Of a stretch of 64,000 nt of DNA, positions 9,420 to 16,393 are shown in pieces. Position 1 is the first letter of the stretch, and every line of letters starts with the position of its first letter. Made by a program: the position numbers and the translations under genes. Where the stretch lies: contig JANXBY010000021.1 of assembly GCA_025060455.1 (NCBI GenBank), positions 62,001-126,000 on the forward strand, read 5' to 3'. Origin of the DNA: Armatimonadota bacterium (GTDB lineage Bacteria > Sysuimicrobiota > Sysuimicrobiia > Sysuimicrobiales > Sysuimicrobiaceae). The notes below the pieces were generated by a model. It was not told where the DNA came from. It was given only the letters and a program-made list of their open reading frames with translations, and searched no databases.

Positions 9420-10615
9420 CCGCCCAGGTTGACGGCACCGTCCGCGGTGACGGCCCAGACTTCCTCCAGGCGGACCCCGATCCCCTGTTCTGGGTAGTAG
9501 AGCCCGGGCTCCACGGTAACCACGCACCCGGGTTTCAGGGCCGAGTCGTTACCCGGGTGGTCGGACAGCCGGGGCTCCTCGTGCACGTCCAGGCCGACTC
9601 CGTGCCCCAGGCTGTGGACGTAGCCCACCTGGGTGGTCGGGTCCGAGCACACCGTAGGGTGGCCCCTGGAGCTGAAGAACTCGCACGCGAGCCTCTGGAG
9701 GTCCGCGCAACGCACGCCGGGCCTCAGGTGGTCAGTCACCCGCATGTAGCAGTCGTACACGTCCCGGTAAACCCTGAGCACCTCTGGTTCCGGCTCGCCC
9801 ACACACCACGTGCGGGTCATGTCGTAGTAGTAGCCACCGCCCGCAGGCCTGGGAAACAGGTCGAACACGATGGGCGCTCCCGCCTTTACCGGCTGCGCGT
9901 CCTCCCCGCGGGAGTGGGGTAAGCCAGCTTCCCGGCCCTGCGAAAAGATCGTCCCGGGCCCTTCCAGCCCTTCTTCCGCCAGCCAGCGCCGGACTCTGGC
10001 CTTGACCTCCCCTACGGTCACGACCCTGCCTTCCGGCCCCACCAGGGCGCCGCCTCTTATGCTGCAGGACCTCAAAAACTCAGCGGTCCTGCCCACCACC
10101 CGCTGGGCTGCCCTGCCCACCTCCTGGATCCTCTGCAGCTCGTCCGCGTCCTTGGTCTCCCTCGCCACGGCCAACACCGACCGGCCGTACTCGCCCACCA
10201 CCTCCAAGCCGTCCACGCTAGCGGCCAGCCGTGAGAGGAACCGGTAGGCGGCTCCCTGGTCCATTTCACCGTAAAAGGCCACCCGTCCCCGGACTCCCTC
10301 GTCGTCAAACAGGCGCCGGAACATTAGCACCCTGGCTTCCAGAGGGTCCCCTCCGGCCCTCTCCATGAGGTCTCTCCAGTTGTAAAGGCCTAGGTTCCTG
10401 GTCCGTAGCCCTGTCTTTGCAGCCTCGCCCCGCTCCATGGTCCCGTGGCACAGGACCCCGGCTTGCCCGCGCTTTTTCACGTATATGGCGCCCGGGATGG
10501 GTATGCCTCCCGTCACGTACAGGACGTTCGGATCGTCGGCCCTTCCCGCCACCACGATGGCGTCCAGGCCGCGCTCCTCCATGAGCCTGTCCAGGTCAGA
10601 CCTCACAGCCTGCAA
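9395..10615 (-). CDS. M24 family metallopeptidase (Xaa-Pro aminopeptidase-like)
   Basis: About 406 aa with a creatinase/prolidase N-domain and a C-terminal pita-bread metallopeptidase domain. The five dinuclear metal ligands are all visible in order: D in IVFDLFPR, D in YYYDMTRTW, H in HSLGHGVGLD, E in VTVEPGLYY and E in VRLEEVW. It probably removes N-terminal residues preceding proline from peptides, but non-peptidase members exist. The start is uncertain: TTG 10615 (used here) or GTG 10606; neither has a well-spaced Shine-Dalgarno. The parS-like palindrome at 10617 sits immediately upstream, in the gap after parB. Confidence 0.88.
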   Translation of the reverse strand: MQAVRSDLDRLMEERGLDAIVVAGRADDPNVLYVTGGIPIPGAIYVKKRGQAGVLCHGTMERGEAAKTGLRTRNLGLYNWRDLMERAGGDPLEARVLMFRRLFDDEGVRGRVAFYGEMDQGAAYRFLSRLAASVDGLEVVGEYGRSVLAVARETKDADELQRIQEVGRAAQRVVGRTAEFLRSCSIRGGALVGPEGRVVTVGEVKARVRRWLAEEGLEGPGTIFSQGREAGLPHSRGEDAQPVKAGAPIVFDLFPRPAGGGYYYDMTRTWCVGEPEPEVLRVYRDVYDCYMRVTDHLRPGVRCADLQRLACEFFSSRGHPTVCSDPTTQVGYVHSLGHGVGLDVHEEPRLSDHPGNDSALKPGCVVTVEPGLYYPEQGIGVRLEEVWAVTADGAVNLGGYPMDLVL

Positions 10616-10616
10616 T

Positions 10617-10632
10617 TATTTCTCGAGAAATA
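10617..10632. promoter_or_regulatory. parS: Candidate parS centromere site, copy 1 (perfect palindrome)
   Basis: TATTTCTCGAGAAATA is a perfect 16-bp palindrome between the parB stop and the downstream peptidase start. It shares the TTTCnCGnGAAA skeleton of ParB sites but differs from the canonical parS (TGTTTCACGTGAAACA) at the outer and inner variable positions. A second copy lies at 12333, on the other side of parAB. Placement of matching palindromes on both flanks of parAB near the origin supports a centromere role; binding is inferred. Confidence 0.8.
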
Positions 10633-10637
10633 CTCCC

Positions 10638-11492
10638 TCAGGGCAAGGGGCCTCCGAGGATCAGCTCGCAGATCCTAGACAGGTCCTCGTCCGAGTAAAA
10701 TTCGATCTCCAGCACCCCGCGCTTCCTACCCGGCCGGACCTTCACCCGGGTCCCCAGCCGCTGGCTCATGGCCTCCTCCAACGCCACCCGGTGTGGGTCG
10801 CGTGCCGGCTTGGGGCGGCCTTGCCGCCTGCGCGCGTGGCGCTGGGCCAGCCGCCTGAGCTCCCCCACAGACAGCCGCCGGGAAGCTGCAGCTTCCGCGA
10901 GCTGCACCTGCAGGACCGCGTCCTCCACCTCGAGGAGTGCGCGCGCGTGAGCCTCTGACAACTCGCCCCGCTCCACGCGCCGGAGGACCTCTTCCGGAAG
11001 CGACAGGAGCCTCAACGTGTTGGCCACCGAAGGCTGGCTTCGGCCTACGAGGTCCGCGATCTCCTGCTGCGTCAGCCCGAACTCCTGCGCAAGCCTTCGG
11101 TACGCCCGCGCCCGCTCCACGGGGTTCAGGTCCTGCCGTTGCAGGTTTTCCACCAGGGCCAGCGCCACACTCTCCAGCTCCCCCACCTGCCGGACCAAGG
11201 CAGGCACCGTGGCAAGCCCCGCCAGCACCGCCGCCCGCCACCTCCGCTCCCCTGCCACGATTTCGTACCCGTCGGCTGCGGGCCTGACCACGATGGGCTG
11301 CAGGATGCCGTGGGCCTTCACCGAGGCGGCCAGATCTTCCAGCTCCTCTTGCGAAACCGAAAGCCTCGGCTGGTTCTTGCCTGGCCTGAGCTGGTCTGTG
11401 GGCAGGTACTCGACACGCTCCTCCCTGTCGTGGGCACCGGGGATCAGGGCCGCGAGCCCCCTGCCCAGGCCACGGGGCCGGGTCCCACTCAC
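10638..11492 (-). CDS. parB: Chromosome partitioning protein ParB
   Basis: CTP-dependent DNA clamp that loads at parS and spreads, working with ParA in origin segregation (284 aa). Visible are the family N-terminus RGLGRGLAALIP, the CTP/arginine motif GERRWRAA (residues 81-88), the helix-turn-helix around residues 140-165 and a C-terminal dimerisation region. Residues at the positions known to set parS versus NBS specificity (Caulobacter numbering 173, 179, 184, 201) are Q153, T159, S164 and A181 here; canonical ParB has R, T, A, G, and Noc has Q, K, K, R. The start overlaps the parA stop by 4 bases (ATGA). Confidence 0.96.
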   Translation of the reverse strand: MSGTRPRGLGRGLAALIPGAHDREERVEYLPTDQLRPGKNQPRLSVSQEELEDLAASVKAHGILQPIVVRPAADGYEIVAGERRWRAAVLAGLATVPALVRQVGELESVALALVENLQRQDLNPVERARAYRRLAQEFGLTQQEIADLVGRSQPSVANTLRLLSLPEEVLRRVERGELSEAHARALLEVEDAVLQVQLAEAAASRRLSVGELRRLAQRHARRRQGRPKPARDPHRVALEEAMSQRLGTRVKVRPGRKRGVLEIEFYSDEDLSRICELILGGPLP

Positions 11493-12274
11493 CGGGTCCC
11501 CCCTACGGCGGCCGCGGGGCGCAGGGAGGCGGCCAGCTCCTGGGCAAGCGCCTCGTACGCCTGAGCCCCCTTTGAGTAGGGGTCGTACAGCATCACCGGC
11601 TTGCCGTGGCTTGGAGCTTCAGCCAGCCGCACACTGCGGGGAACCACGGTCTTGGCCACTCGGGCGCCGAAGTGCGCACGCACCTCACGCGCCACCTGTT
11701 CGCTCAGGTTGGTCCTGGGGTCGTACATGGTGAGGATCACCGCGGCCACCTGCAGCCCAGGGTTGAGCGCCCTGCGCACGGCTTCCACTGTCCGGACCAG
11801 CTGGGCTACCCCCTCCAGGGCGTAAAACTCGCACTGGATGGGCACCAGGACCCCGTCGGCGGCGGCCAGCGCGTTCACCGTGAGCAGCCCGAGGGAAGGG
11901 GGGCAGTCCACCAGGATCCAGTCGTACCGCTGCCGGGCAGGTTCGAGGGCCTGCCTGAGCCGCTGCTCCCTGCCTGGGCTGTTCACCAGCTCCACCTCAG
12001 CCCCTGCCAGGTCCAGGCTGCTCGGGAGCAGGTCCAGCCCGTCCAGCTCGGTGGGAAGGGCGGCCTGCCTCACCGACGCGCCCTGAATCAGGCAGTCGTA
12101 CGTAGACGTCCGGACGTACGCCCGGTGGACTCCCAGCCCGCTGGTGGCGTGTCCCTGCGGGTCGAGGTCCACGAGCAGGACCTTCCACCTCGCCCGGGCC
12201 CAGTACGCGCCCAGGTTCACCACCGTGGTGGTCTTACCGACCCCTCCCTTTTGGTTGGCGACCGCTAAGATCAC
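11489..12274 (-). CDS. parA: Chromosome partitioning ATPase ParA
   Basis: Deviant-Walker ATPase (261 aa) that forms the nucleoid-bound gradient along which ParB-parS complexes move. The N-terminal P-loop is ANQKGGVGKTTT, followed by the DLDPQGHATSG and DCPPSLG motifs. GTG start; the frame remains open upstream but contains no further start codon. No clear Shine-Dalgarno is seen, and the start codon overlaps a 12-bp palindrome. Its stop overlaps parB. It is separated from rsmG by a gap that holds the second parS-like site. Confidence 0.96.
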   Translation of the reverse strand: MILAVANQKGGVGKTTTVVNLGAYWARARWKVLLVDLDPQGHATSGLGVHRAYVRTSTYDCLIQGASVRQAALPTELDGLDLLPSSLDLAGAEVELVNSPGREQRLRQALEPARQRYDWILVDCPPSLGLLTVNALAAADGVLVPIQCEFYALEGVAQLVRTVEAVRRALNPGLQVAAVILTMYDPRTNLSEQVAREVRAHFGARVAKTVVPRSVRLAEAPSHGKPVMLYDPYSKGAQAYEALAQELAASLRPAAAVGGTR

Positions 12275-12284
12275 AACGCGTTGT
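12273..12284. repeat. 12-bp perfect palindrome at the parA start
   Basis: ACAACGCGTTGT is self-complementary and overlaps the first two bases of the parA GTG. Its position over the initiation site would suit an operator or an mRNA hairpin controlling parAB expression, but no such factor is known to me and the element could be fortuitous. Confidence 0.35.
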
Positions 12285-12332
12285 TCGGGTTCGCGGCCCT
12301 CAGCTCCTGCGCGATGGCGAGCAGCCGCTCGT

Positions 12333-12348
12333 TATTTCTCGAGAAATG
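12333..12348. promoter_or_regulatory. parS: Candidate parS centromere site, copy 2
   Basis: TATTTCTCGAGAAATG matches the site at 10617 in 15 of 16 positions, the only change being the outermost base. It lies in the 87-base gap between the rsmG stop and the parA start. Together the two copies bracket parAB at 1.7 kb spacing. Identity as parS is inferred from palindromy, duplication and context. Confidence 0.78.
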
Positions 12349-12361
12349 CCCGGTCAGGCCA

Positions 12362-12970
12362 TCAGGCCAAAAACACCGCAACCCTCCTGGTCCTTTGGGG
12401 GTCCCATGGCACGCGGCAGGCCACCTCATGGAACGGTGGGCTCACCGCGGCCCCGGGTCCCACAGGCACGGCCAGCCTTCCACCCCCTCTGAGCAGGCGC
12501 CTGGCCATCCGGAGGACGACGGCCGGTGCAGCCACCGCCCTGGCCACCACCACGTCAAACTTAGCCTGGTACTGGGGGCGCGTGCAGGCCTCCTCGGCAC
12601 GCAGCGCTTCCACCTGTACGTTTGGGATCTGCAGCTGCACCGCCGCCCGTTCCGCGAACGCGGCCCGCTTTTTCCGGGGCTCCAGCAACACCACCTGTAG
12701 GTCGGGCCTGGCCACCGCCCACACGAGCCCAGGGAGCCCCGCGCCGCTCCCCACGTCCGCCACGGACCCTCCCTGCGGCGGCCGGACCATCACCAAGAGC
12801 AACAGGCTGTCCAGCACGTGCGCCCGGAGGATCTCCTCTACGGAGGCAGGCGCCACGAGGTCAACCCTGACGTTCCACCGCGCCAGCAGGTCCCTGTAAC
12901 CGAGCAGCTGCGCCCGCTGACGGTCCGACAGAACGAGGCCCAGCGCCCGACAGGCCTCTTCAAGCTCCAC
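12362..12970 (-). CDS. rsmG: 16S rRNA (guanine-527-N7)-methyltransferase RsmG
   Basis: SAM-dependent methyltransferase (202 aa) that modifies G527 of 16S rRNA. The SAM-binding motif is DVGSGAGLPGL, preceded by HVLDSLLLL, both typical of RsmG/GidB. The start is taken as GTG 12970, overlapping the end of jag by 11 bases; the longer upstream frame lies within jag and lacks homology. In most relatives mnmE and mnmG separate jag from rsmG; here they do not. Confidence 0.93.
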   Translation of the reverse strand: MELEEACRALGLVLSDRQRAQLLGYRDLLARWNVRVDLVAPASVEEILRAHVLDSLLLLVMVRPPQGGSVADVGSGAGLPGLVWAVARPDLQVVLLEPRKKRAAFAERAAVQLQIPNVQVEALRAEEACTRPQYQAKFDVVVARAVAAPAVVLRMARRLLRGGGRLAVPVGPGAAVSPPFHEVACRVPWDPQRTRRVAVFLA

Positions 12971-13670
12971 GGCCCTGCGGCTGTGGCCGTCTGGGAGGCC
13001 TGCGGGCTGGCCTGGCGGGCACCGCCCGCCCCGTGGGTTCCACCACCACGTGCCGGGCCTCACCGGTGCCCTCACTGCGGGTGGTCACCTTGGGGTCGCC
13101 TGCCAGGGTCGTGTGCGCCACCCGCCGCTCCCTGGCGTCCATGGGCGGAAGGTGCACCGCCTTGCCCTGCGCCACCGCCCTGCGCGCAGCCCTGCGGGCC
13201 AGCTCGGCCACGTGCTGCCGCCGCCTGGCCCGGTAGCCCCCGATGTCCACCTCCACCTCTGCCCTGGAGCCGGTGGCTTGGTGCACCATGGCGGACAGCA
13301 CCGTCTCCACCGCCTCGATCCCCTGGCCGCGCCGGCCGATCAGAAGCCCCAGGTCCTCGCCCTGCACGTCCAGGAAAAGGCCCCGCTCTGTGGCGTGGGC
13401 CAGCACCGAAGCGGAAAACCCCATTTTGCTCACCAGGGTGCGGGCGATCTCCGTAGCGGTGGCCAGAGTGCGGGCGTCCGGGGGTTCCTCGGGCAGCTGG
13501 GCCCGCGGCACCACGCGCACTCGGGCCTCCCGCGCCCCCAGCCCGAACACCCCCCGGGACCCCTCGTCCAGCACGTGGATTTCCGCCTCCTCCCGGGTGA
13601 GGCCTGCGCGTTCCAGCGCCGCCGCGATGGCCTCCTCCACCGTCCGACCCGACGCCACCACCTCTCTCAC
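12960..13670 (-). CDS. khpB: Jag/KhpB RNA-binding protein
   Basis: RNA-binding protein of 236 aa with an N-terminal Jag domain (REVVASGRTVEEAI), a KH domain with the GxxG-type loop LIGRRGQG, and a C-terminal R3H domain (R..RRRQHVAELA). In Gram-positive bacteria it pairs with KhpA and affects cell elongation and division. GTG start overlapping the yidC stop by 4 bases (GTGA); the extra upstream frame is out-of-frame yidC sequence. The C-terminus is rich in Pro and Arg. Confidence 0.93.
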   Translation of the reverse strand: MREVVASGRTVEEAIAAALERAGLTREEAEIHVLDEGSRGVFGLGAREARVRVVPRAQLPEEPPDARTLATATEIARTLVSKMGFSASVLAHATERGLFLDVQGEDLGLLIGRRGQGIEAVETVLSAMVHQATGSRAEVEVDIGGYRARRRQHVAELARRAARRAVAQGKAVHLPPMDARERRVAHTTLAGDPKVTTRSEGTGEARHVVVEPTGRAVPARPARRPPRRPQPQGRGA

Positions 13671-14407
13671 GCGCGTTCCACCTCCGCCGCCTTCGCCCCG
13701 CTCCGCCGCCTGGCCCGGGCTTCCGCGGGCTGGCGCTTGGGCAGGCCCACCACGCTCAGGTACTCGCCCACGTAGGCCAGCGTGGAGGCGAACCAGTACA
13801 GGGACAGCCCCACCGCGAAGTTCAGGCTGAACCACCCCACCAGAAACGGCATGAACACAAACATCCGGGCCTGCTGCGGGTCGGTCACGGACACTTTTTG
13901 CTGCAGGTACGTGGACGCCCCCACCAACACCGGTACCGCGGCGTAGGCCACCACCGCGGCCCACCCGTACTTCCCCGGGTCACTCAGCACCGTCATGGGA
14001 TGCACCAGCAGGTCCCACGGCCCAAAAGGGACGCTCTTCAGGACCTGTCCGCTCCGGGACACGAAGTGCGAGGGGTCGCTCAGGACGCGGTACAGGGCGA
14101 ACAGCACGGGCATCTGGAGCAACATCGGCAGACAGCCCCCGAAGGGGTTCACCCCGTGCGCCCGGTACAGGTCCATGATCTCCTTGTTCAGACGCTGCGG
14201 GTCGTCCTTGAACTTGCGCTGCAGGGCCTGCAGGTGGGGCTGGAGCTTCTGCATCTCCTTCATGGACCGAAGCTGGCGGCGGGTAAGGGGGTGCAGGACC
14301 AGTTTCACCACCAGCGTGAGCGCGATGATGGCCCACCCGTACGACCCCGTGAGCTCGTACAGGAACCGCAGCAGGGCTGCGATCTGCGCGACGAGCCATC
14401 CGAACAC
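13667..14407 (-). CDS. yidC: YidC/Oxa1-type membrane protein insertase
   Basis: Short Gram-positive-type YidC (246 aa) lacking the large periplasmic domain; about five membrane helices. It inserts and folds membrane proteins with or without Sec. Landmarks are the LTRRQLRSMKEMQKLQP segment and the HGVNPFGGCLPMLLQMP loop. The conserved arginine of the hydrophilic groove appears as lysine here (LTLVVKLVLHPL). GTG start with GGAGGAGA upstream. No signal peptide or lipobox is seen. Confidence 0.94.
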   Translation of the reverse strand: MFGWLVAQIAALLRFLYELTGSYGWAIIALTLVVKLVLHPLTRRQLRSMKEMQKLQPHLQALQRKFKDDPQRLNKEIMDLYRAHGVNPFGGCLPMLLQMPVLFALYRVLSDPSHFVSRSGQVLKSVPFGPWDLLVHPMTVLSDPGKYGWAAVVAYAAVPVLVGASTYLQQKVSVTDPQQARMFVFMPFLVGWFSLNFAVGLSLYWFASTLAYVGEYLSVVGLPKRQPAEARARRRSGAKAAEVERA

Positions 14408-14445
14408 TGTCTCTCCTCCGCCTGCGACGCCGGCCCTCGGGGGCC

Positions 14446-14640
14446 CTACGGGACGGGGTCGTAGCCCCCCGGGGCGAACGGATGACAGCGGGCGATCCTG
14501 CGCAGCGCCATCCACCCTCCCCGCAGCACCCCGTGGAGGGCCACCGCCTGCGCCGCGTACTCCGAGCACGTGGGCCAGTAGCGGCACACCCGCGGGGTCC
14601 ACCGCGACACCCGCTGGTACGCGCGGATCAGCCCGACCAC
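14446..14640 (-). CDS. yidD: Membrane protein insertion efficiency factor YidD
   Basis: Small amphipathic protein (64 aa) of the YidD family, which assists YidC-dependent insertion. It contains the family signature around [11 protein letters not shown] and the C-terminal [13 protein letters not shown], with its three conserved cysteines. The start is taken as GTG 14640, overlapping the rnpA 3' end by 13 bases, with GGGGAGGG about 11 bases upstream. It sits in its standard place between rnpA and yidC. Confidence 0.92.
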   Translation of the reverse strand: MVGLIRAYQRVSRWTPRVCRYWPTCSEYAAQAVALHGVLRGGWMALRRIARCHPFAPGGYDPVP

Positions 14641-14990
14641 GAAGTGGGCGACCCTCCCCGGCCGTCCTCCGCCAGCGCCCCGAGCTCCTGCAGCAGCGCC
14701 GAAAGCTCCTCCTTCAGCTCCCAGAACGACGCCTCCGCCGCTTGAGCTCTTGCCGCCACCACCACCGCCTGGCCCGGGGCGAGAGGTATCTGCCGCAACA
14801 GTTCCCGGAGCCTCCTGCGCACCCGGTTCCGCACCACCGCCTTGCCGACCCGCCGCCCCACCACCACGCCCACCTTGAGAGCCTGCTGCTCGGGGCAGCG
14901 GTGTACCACCACCAGCCTGCCCGCCCGCCGGGTGCCCTGCGCGTACACCTTCTGGAACTCCCGGGCCGAACGCAGCCGCTGGGGCTTCAA
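14628..14990 (-). CDS. rnpA: Ribonuclease P protein component
   Basis: Protein cofactor of RNase P (120 aa), needed for tRNA 5' maturation. The basic signature [11 protein letters not shown] and the N-terminal [15 protein letters not shown] are typical. TTG start (LKPQRL); no strong Shine-Dalgarno is visible. It lies 21 bases after rpmH. The C-terminal 25 residues are a lineage-specific extension overlapping yidD. Confidence 0.94.
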   Translation of the reverse strand: MKPQRLRSAREFQKVYAQGTRRAGRLVVVHRCPEQQALKVGVVVGRRVGKAVVRNRVRRRLRELLRQIPLAPGQAVVVAARAQAAEASFWELKEELSALLQELGALAEDGRGGSPTSWSG

Positions 14991-15011
14991 GGGTTGGGAA
15001 GACAGGGCCTC

Positions 15012-15146
15012 TCAAACCGTCAGCCGTTTCCGTCCCGCCTGGCGCCGCCTGCGCAGCACGCTGCGCCCTCCCGGCGTGCGCATCCGGGCCCGGAACCCGT
15101 GCGTCCGCTTCCTGCGCCGCTTCTTTGGCTGGTAGGTGCGCTTCAC
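15012..15146 (-). CDS. rpmH: 50S ribosomal protein L34
   Basis: A 44-aa, very basic ribosomal protein. Its sequence starts [18 protein letters not shown] and contains [11 protein letters not shown], both essentially invariant in L34. GTG start with GGAGGAGGG six bases upstream. It is the first gene of the leftward rpmH-rnpA-yidD-yidC-jag-rsmG-parA-parB run. Confidence 0.98.
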   Translation of the reverse strand: MKRTYQPKKRRRKRTHGFRARMRTPGGRSVLRRRRQAGRKRLTV

Positions 15147-15169
15147 GGTCCCTCCTCCGGTCGGCCGCT

Positions 15170-15178
15170 AGTATACCA
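15170..15178 (-). promoter_or_regulatory. Extended -10 promoter of rpmH
   Basis: On the minus strand the sequence reads TGGTATACT: a TATACT -10 hexamer (5 of 6 matches) with an extended TGn element. It lies 24 bases upstream of the rpmH GTG. No good -35 hexamer is visible, which fits an extended -10 promoter. Confidence 0.55.
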
Positions 15179-15540
15179 GCCGGCCCCACAGGCCGCCACC
15201 GGCAGCCTGTGGACAACCTGTCTGTAACCCCTCACCTTGTCCACAATCTCGCCCGTGTCCCGCGACCACCCCTCAGCCGCTTCCGAACCTTCGCCGACAC
15301 CACTCACCCACATCCACAGCTTTTTCACCGTCTGTGGATAACCCGGCCCACCCGCACCGCTTCCGCTGCTGCGTGGCGTCCTCCCGCCGCTCCCCAGCCC
15401 GAGCGAAGCCTCCGGGGTTTTTCGCGTCTTGCCGGAACACCGCAATCCTTCCCGCGAAACCGGTGAAAAATCTCCCTCGCCTCCTCCGCGTGCAGGAGTA
15501 TGCTTGTGTGTGGCCAACAGCTCGCCAGCGGGGGCGGGGA
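15179..15540. other. oriC: Gene-free origin region upstream of the HATPase gene, with DnaA boxes
   Basis: No gene is seen here. It holds a DnaA-box cluster: TGTGGACAA at 15208-15216, TTGTCCACA at 15237-15245 (inverted relative to the first), the weaker ACATCCACA at 15310-15318, and a perfect TGTGGATAA (reverse of TTATCCACA) at 15333-15341. This is the usual place for the incAB-like half of a bipartite Firmicutes-type origin. A second, weaker group lies in the dnaA-dnaN spacer. The rest (15346-15540) shows no clear element. Assignment as oriC is inferred. Confidence 0.7.
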
Positions 15541-16326
15541 ATGTCGCTGCGCGACCTCCTGACCCAGATCCTGGAGGAGCGGGAGGGCCGGCGTGAGCCC
15601 GAAGGCCCGCCCGAGGTACGGCTGGCCGTGTACGACTCACCGCTGGCGGAACCGCGAGTCATCTCGCTGTCCAGCGATGACTTCCATGACCTGGTGGGCA
15701 AGCTGGCTGCAGCCACCTTCGACCACGCGCAGCGCCGCGGAGGCCGCATCCCCTACGTGGTCATCCGGGAGATCGTGGAGAATCTCATCCACGCGTACTT
15801 CCGCAGCGCCGTGATCAGCATCAGCGAGGACGGCAACACCATCCGGATCTCCGACCAGGGGCCGGGGATCCCGGACAAGGAGCGCGCCCTGCAGCCGGGC
15901 TTCACTACCGCCACACCCACCATGCGCCGTTACATCCGCGGGGTGGGATCCGGGCTTCCCGTGGCGCGGGAGCAGCTGAGCTTCCTCGGTGGGGCCATCA
16001 CCATCGAGGACAACCTCAACGGCGGCACCGTGGTGACCCTCCGCCTGCAGTCGGAGCGTGCTCCCGCGGCGCCGGGCGCTTCCGCCCAGCCCGGCGCCGG
16101 GCTGACGGAGCGCCAGCGCCGGGTGCTCCTCCTCGTGGCGGAGATGGGATCTGCGGGGCCCACCGCGGTGGCGCGGGAGCTCGGCATCAGCCTGTCCACC
16201 GCGTACCGCGAGCTAGCGGCTCTCGAAGCCCAAGGCCTGTTGCGCGCGCAACCGCGCGGCCGCCGCACGCTCACCGAGCAGGGGGTGCGGTTCGTGGACG
16301 AGCTGTTCCGCGCACCGAAACCGTGA
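15541..16326 (+). CDS. HATPase-domain protein fused to a winged helix, upstream of dnaA
   Basis: A 261-aa protein I do not recognise as a characterised gene. Residues about 55-180 form a GHKL/HATPase_c ATP-binding domain of the anti-sigma/histidine-kinase type: N-box EIVENLIHAYF, G1 box SDQGPGIPD and G2 box RGVGSGLPVA are intact. No phosphoacceptor (DHp) domain is visible. Residues about 195-258 form a winged helix (TAVARELGISLSTAYRELAAL). The parts suggest an ATP-gated DNA-binding regulator or a serine kinase. It lies between the DnaA boxes and dnaA, reading toward dnaA. The frame is open further upstream, but ATG 15541 has a GGGGCGGGG leader and gives the natural N-terminus. Confidence 0.85.
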   Translation: MSLRDLLTQILEEREGRREPEGPPEVRLAVYDSPLAEPRVISLSSDDFHDLVGKLAAATFDHAQRRGGRIPYVVIREIVENLIHAYFRSAVISISEDGNTIRISDQGPGIPDKERALQPGFTTATPTMRRYIRGVGSGLPVAREQLSFLGGAITIEDNLNGGTVVTLRLQSERAPAAPGASAQPGAGLTERQRRVLLLVAEMGSAGPTAVARELGISLSTAYRELAALEAQGLLRAQPRGRRTLTEQGVRFVDELFRAPKP

Positions 16327-16393
16327 TCGCTTCCGTTCCGGTACTCGGTGGTGTAGTGTAGGGGCCGCGCGTAACCCCAGGGAGGACCAACCC

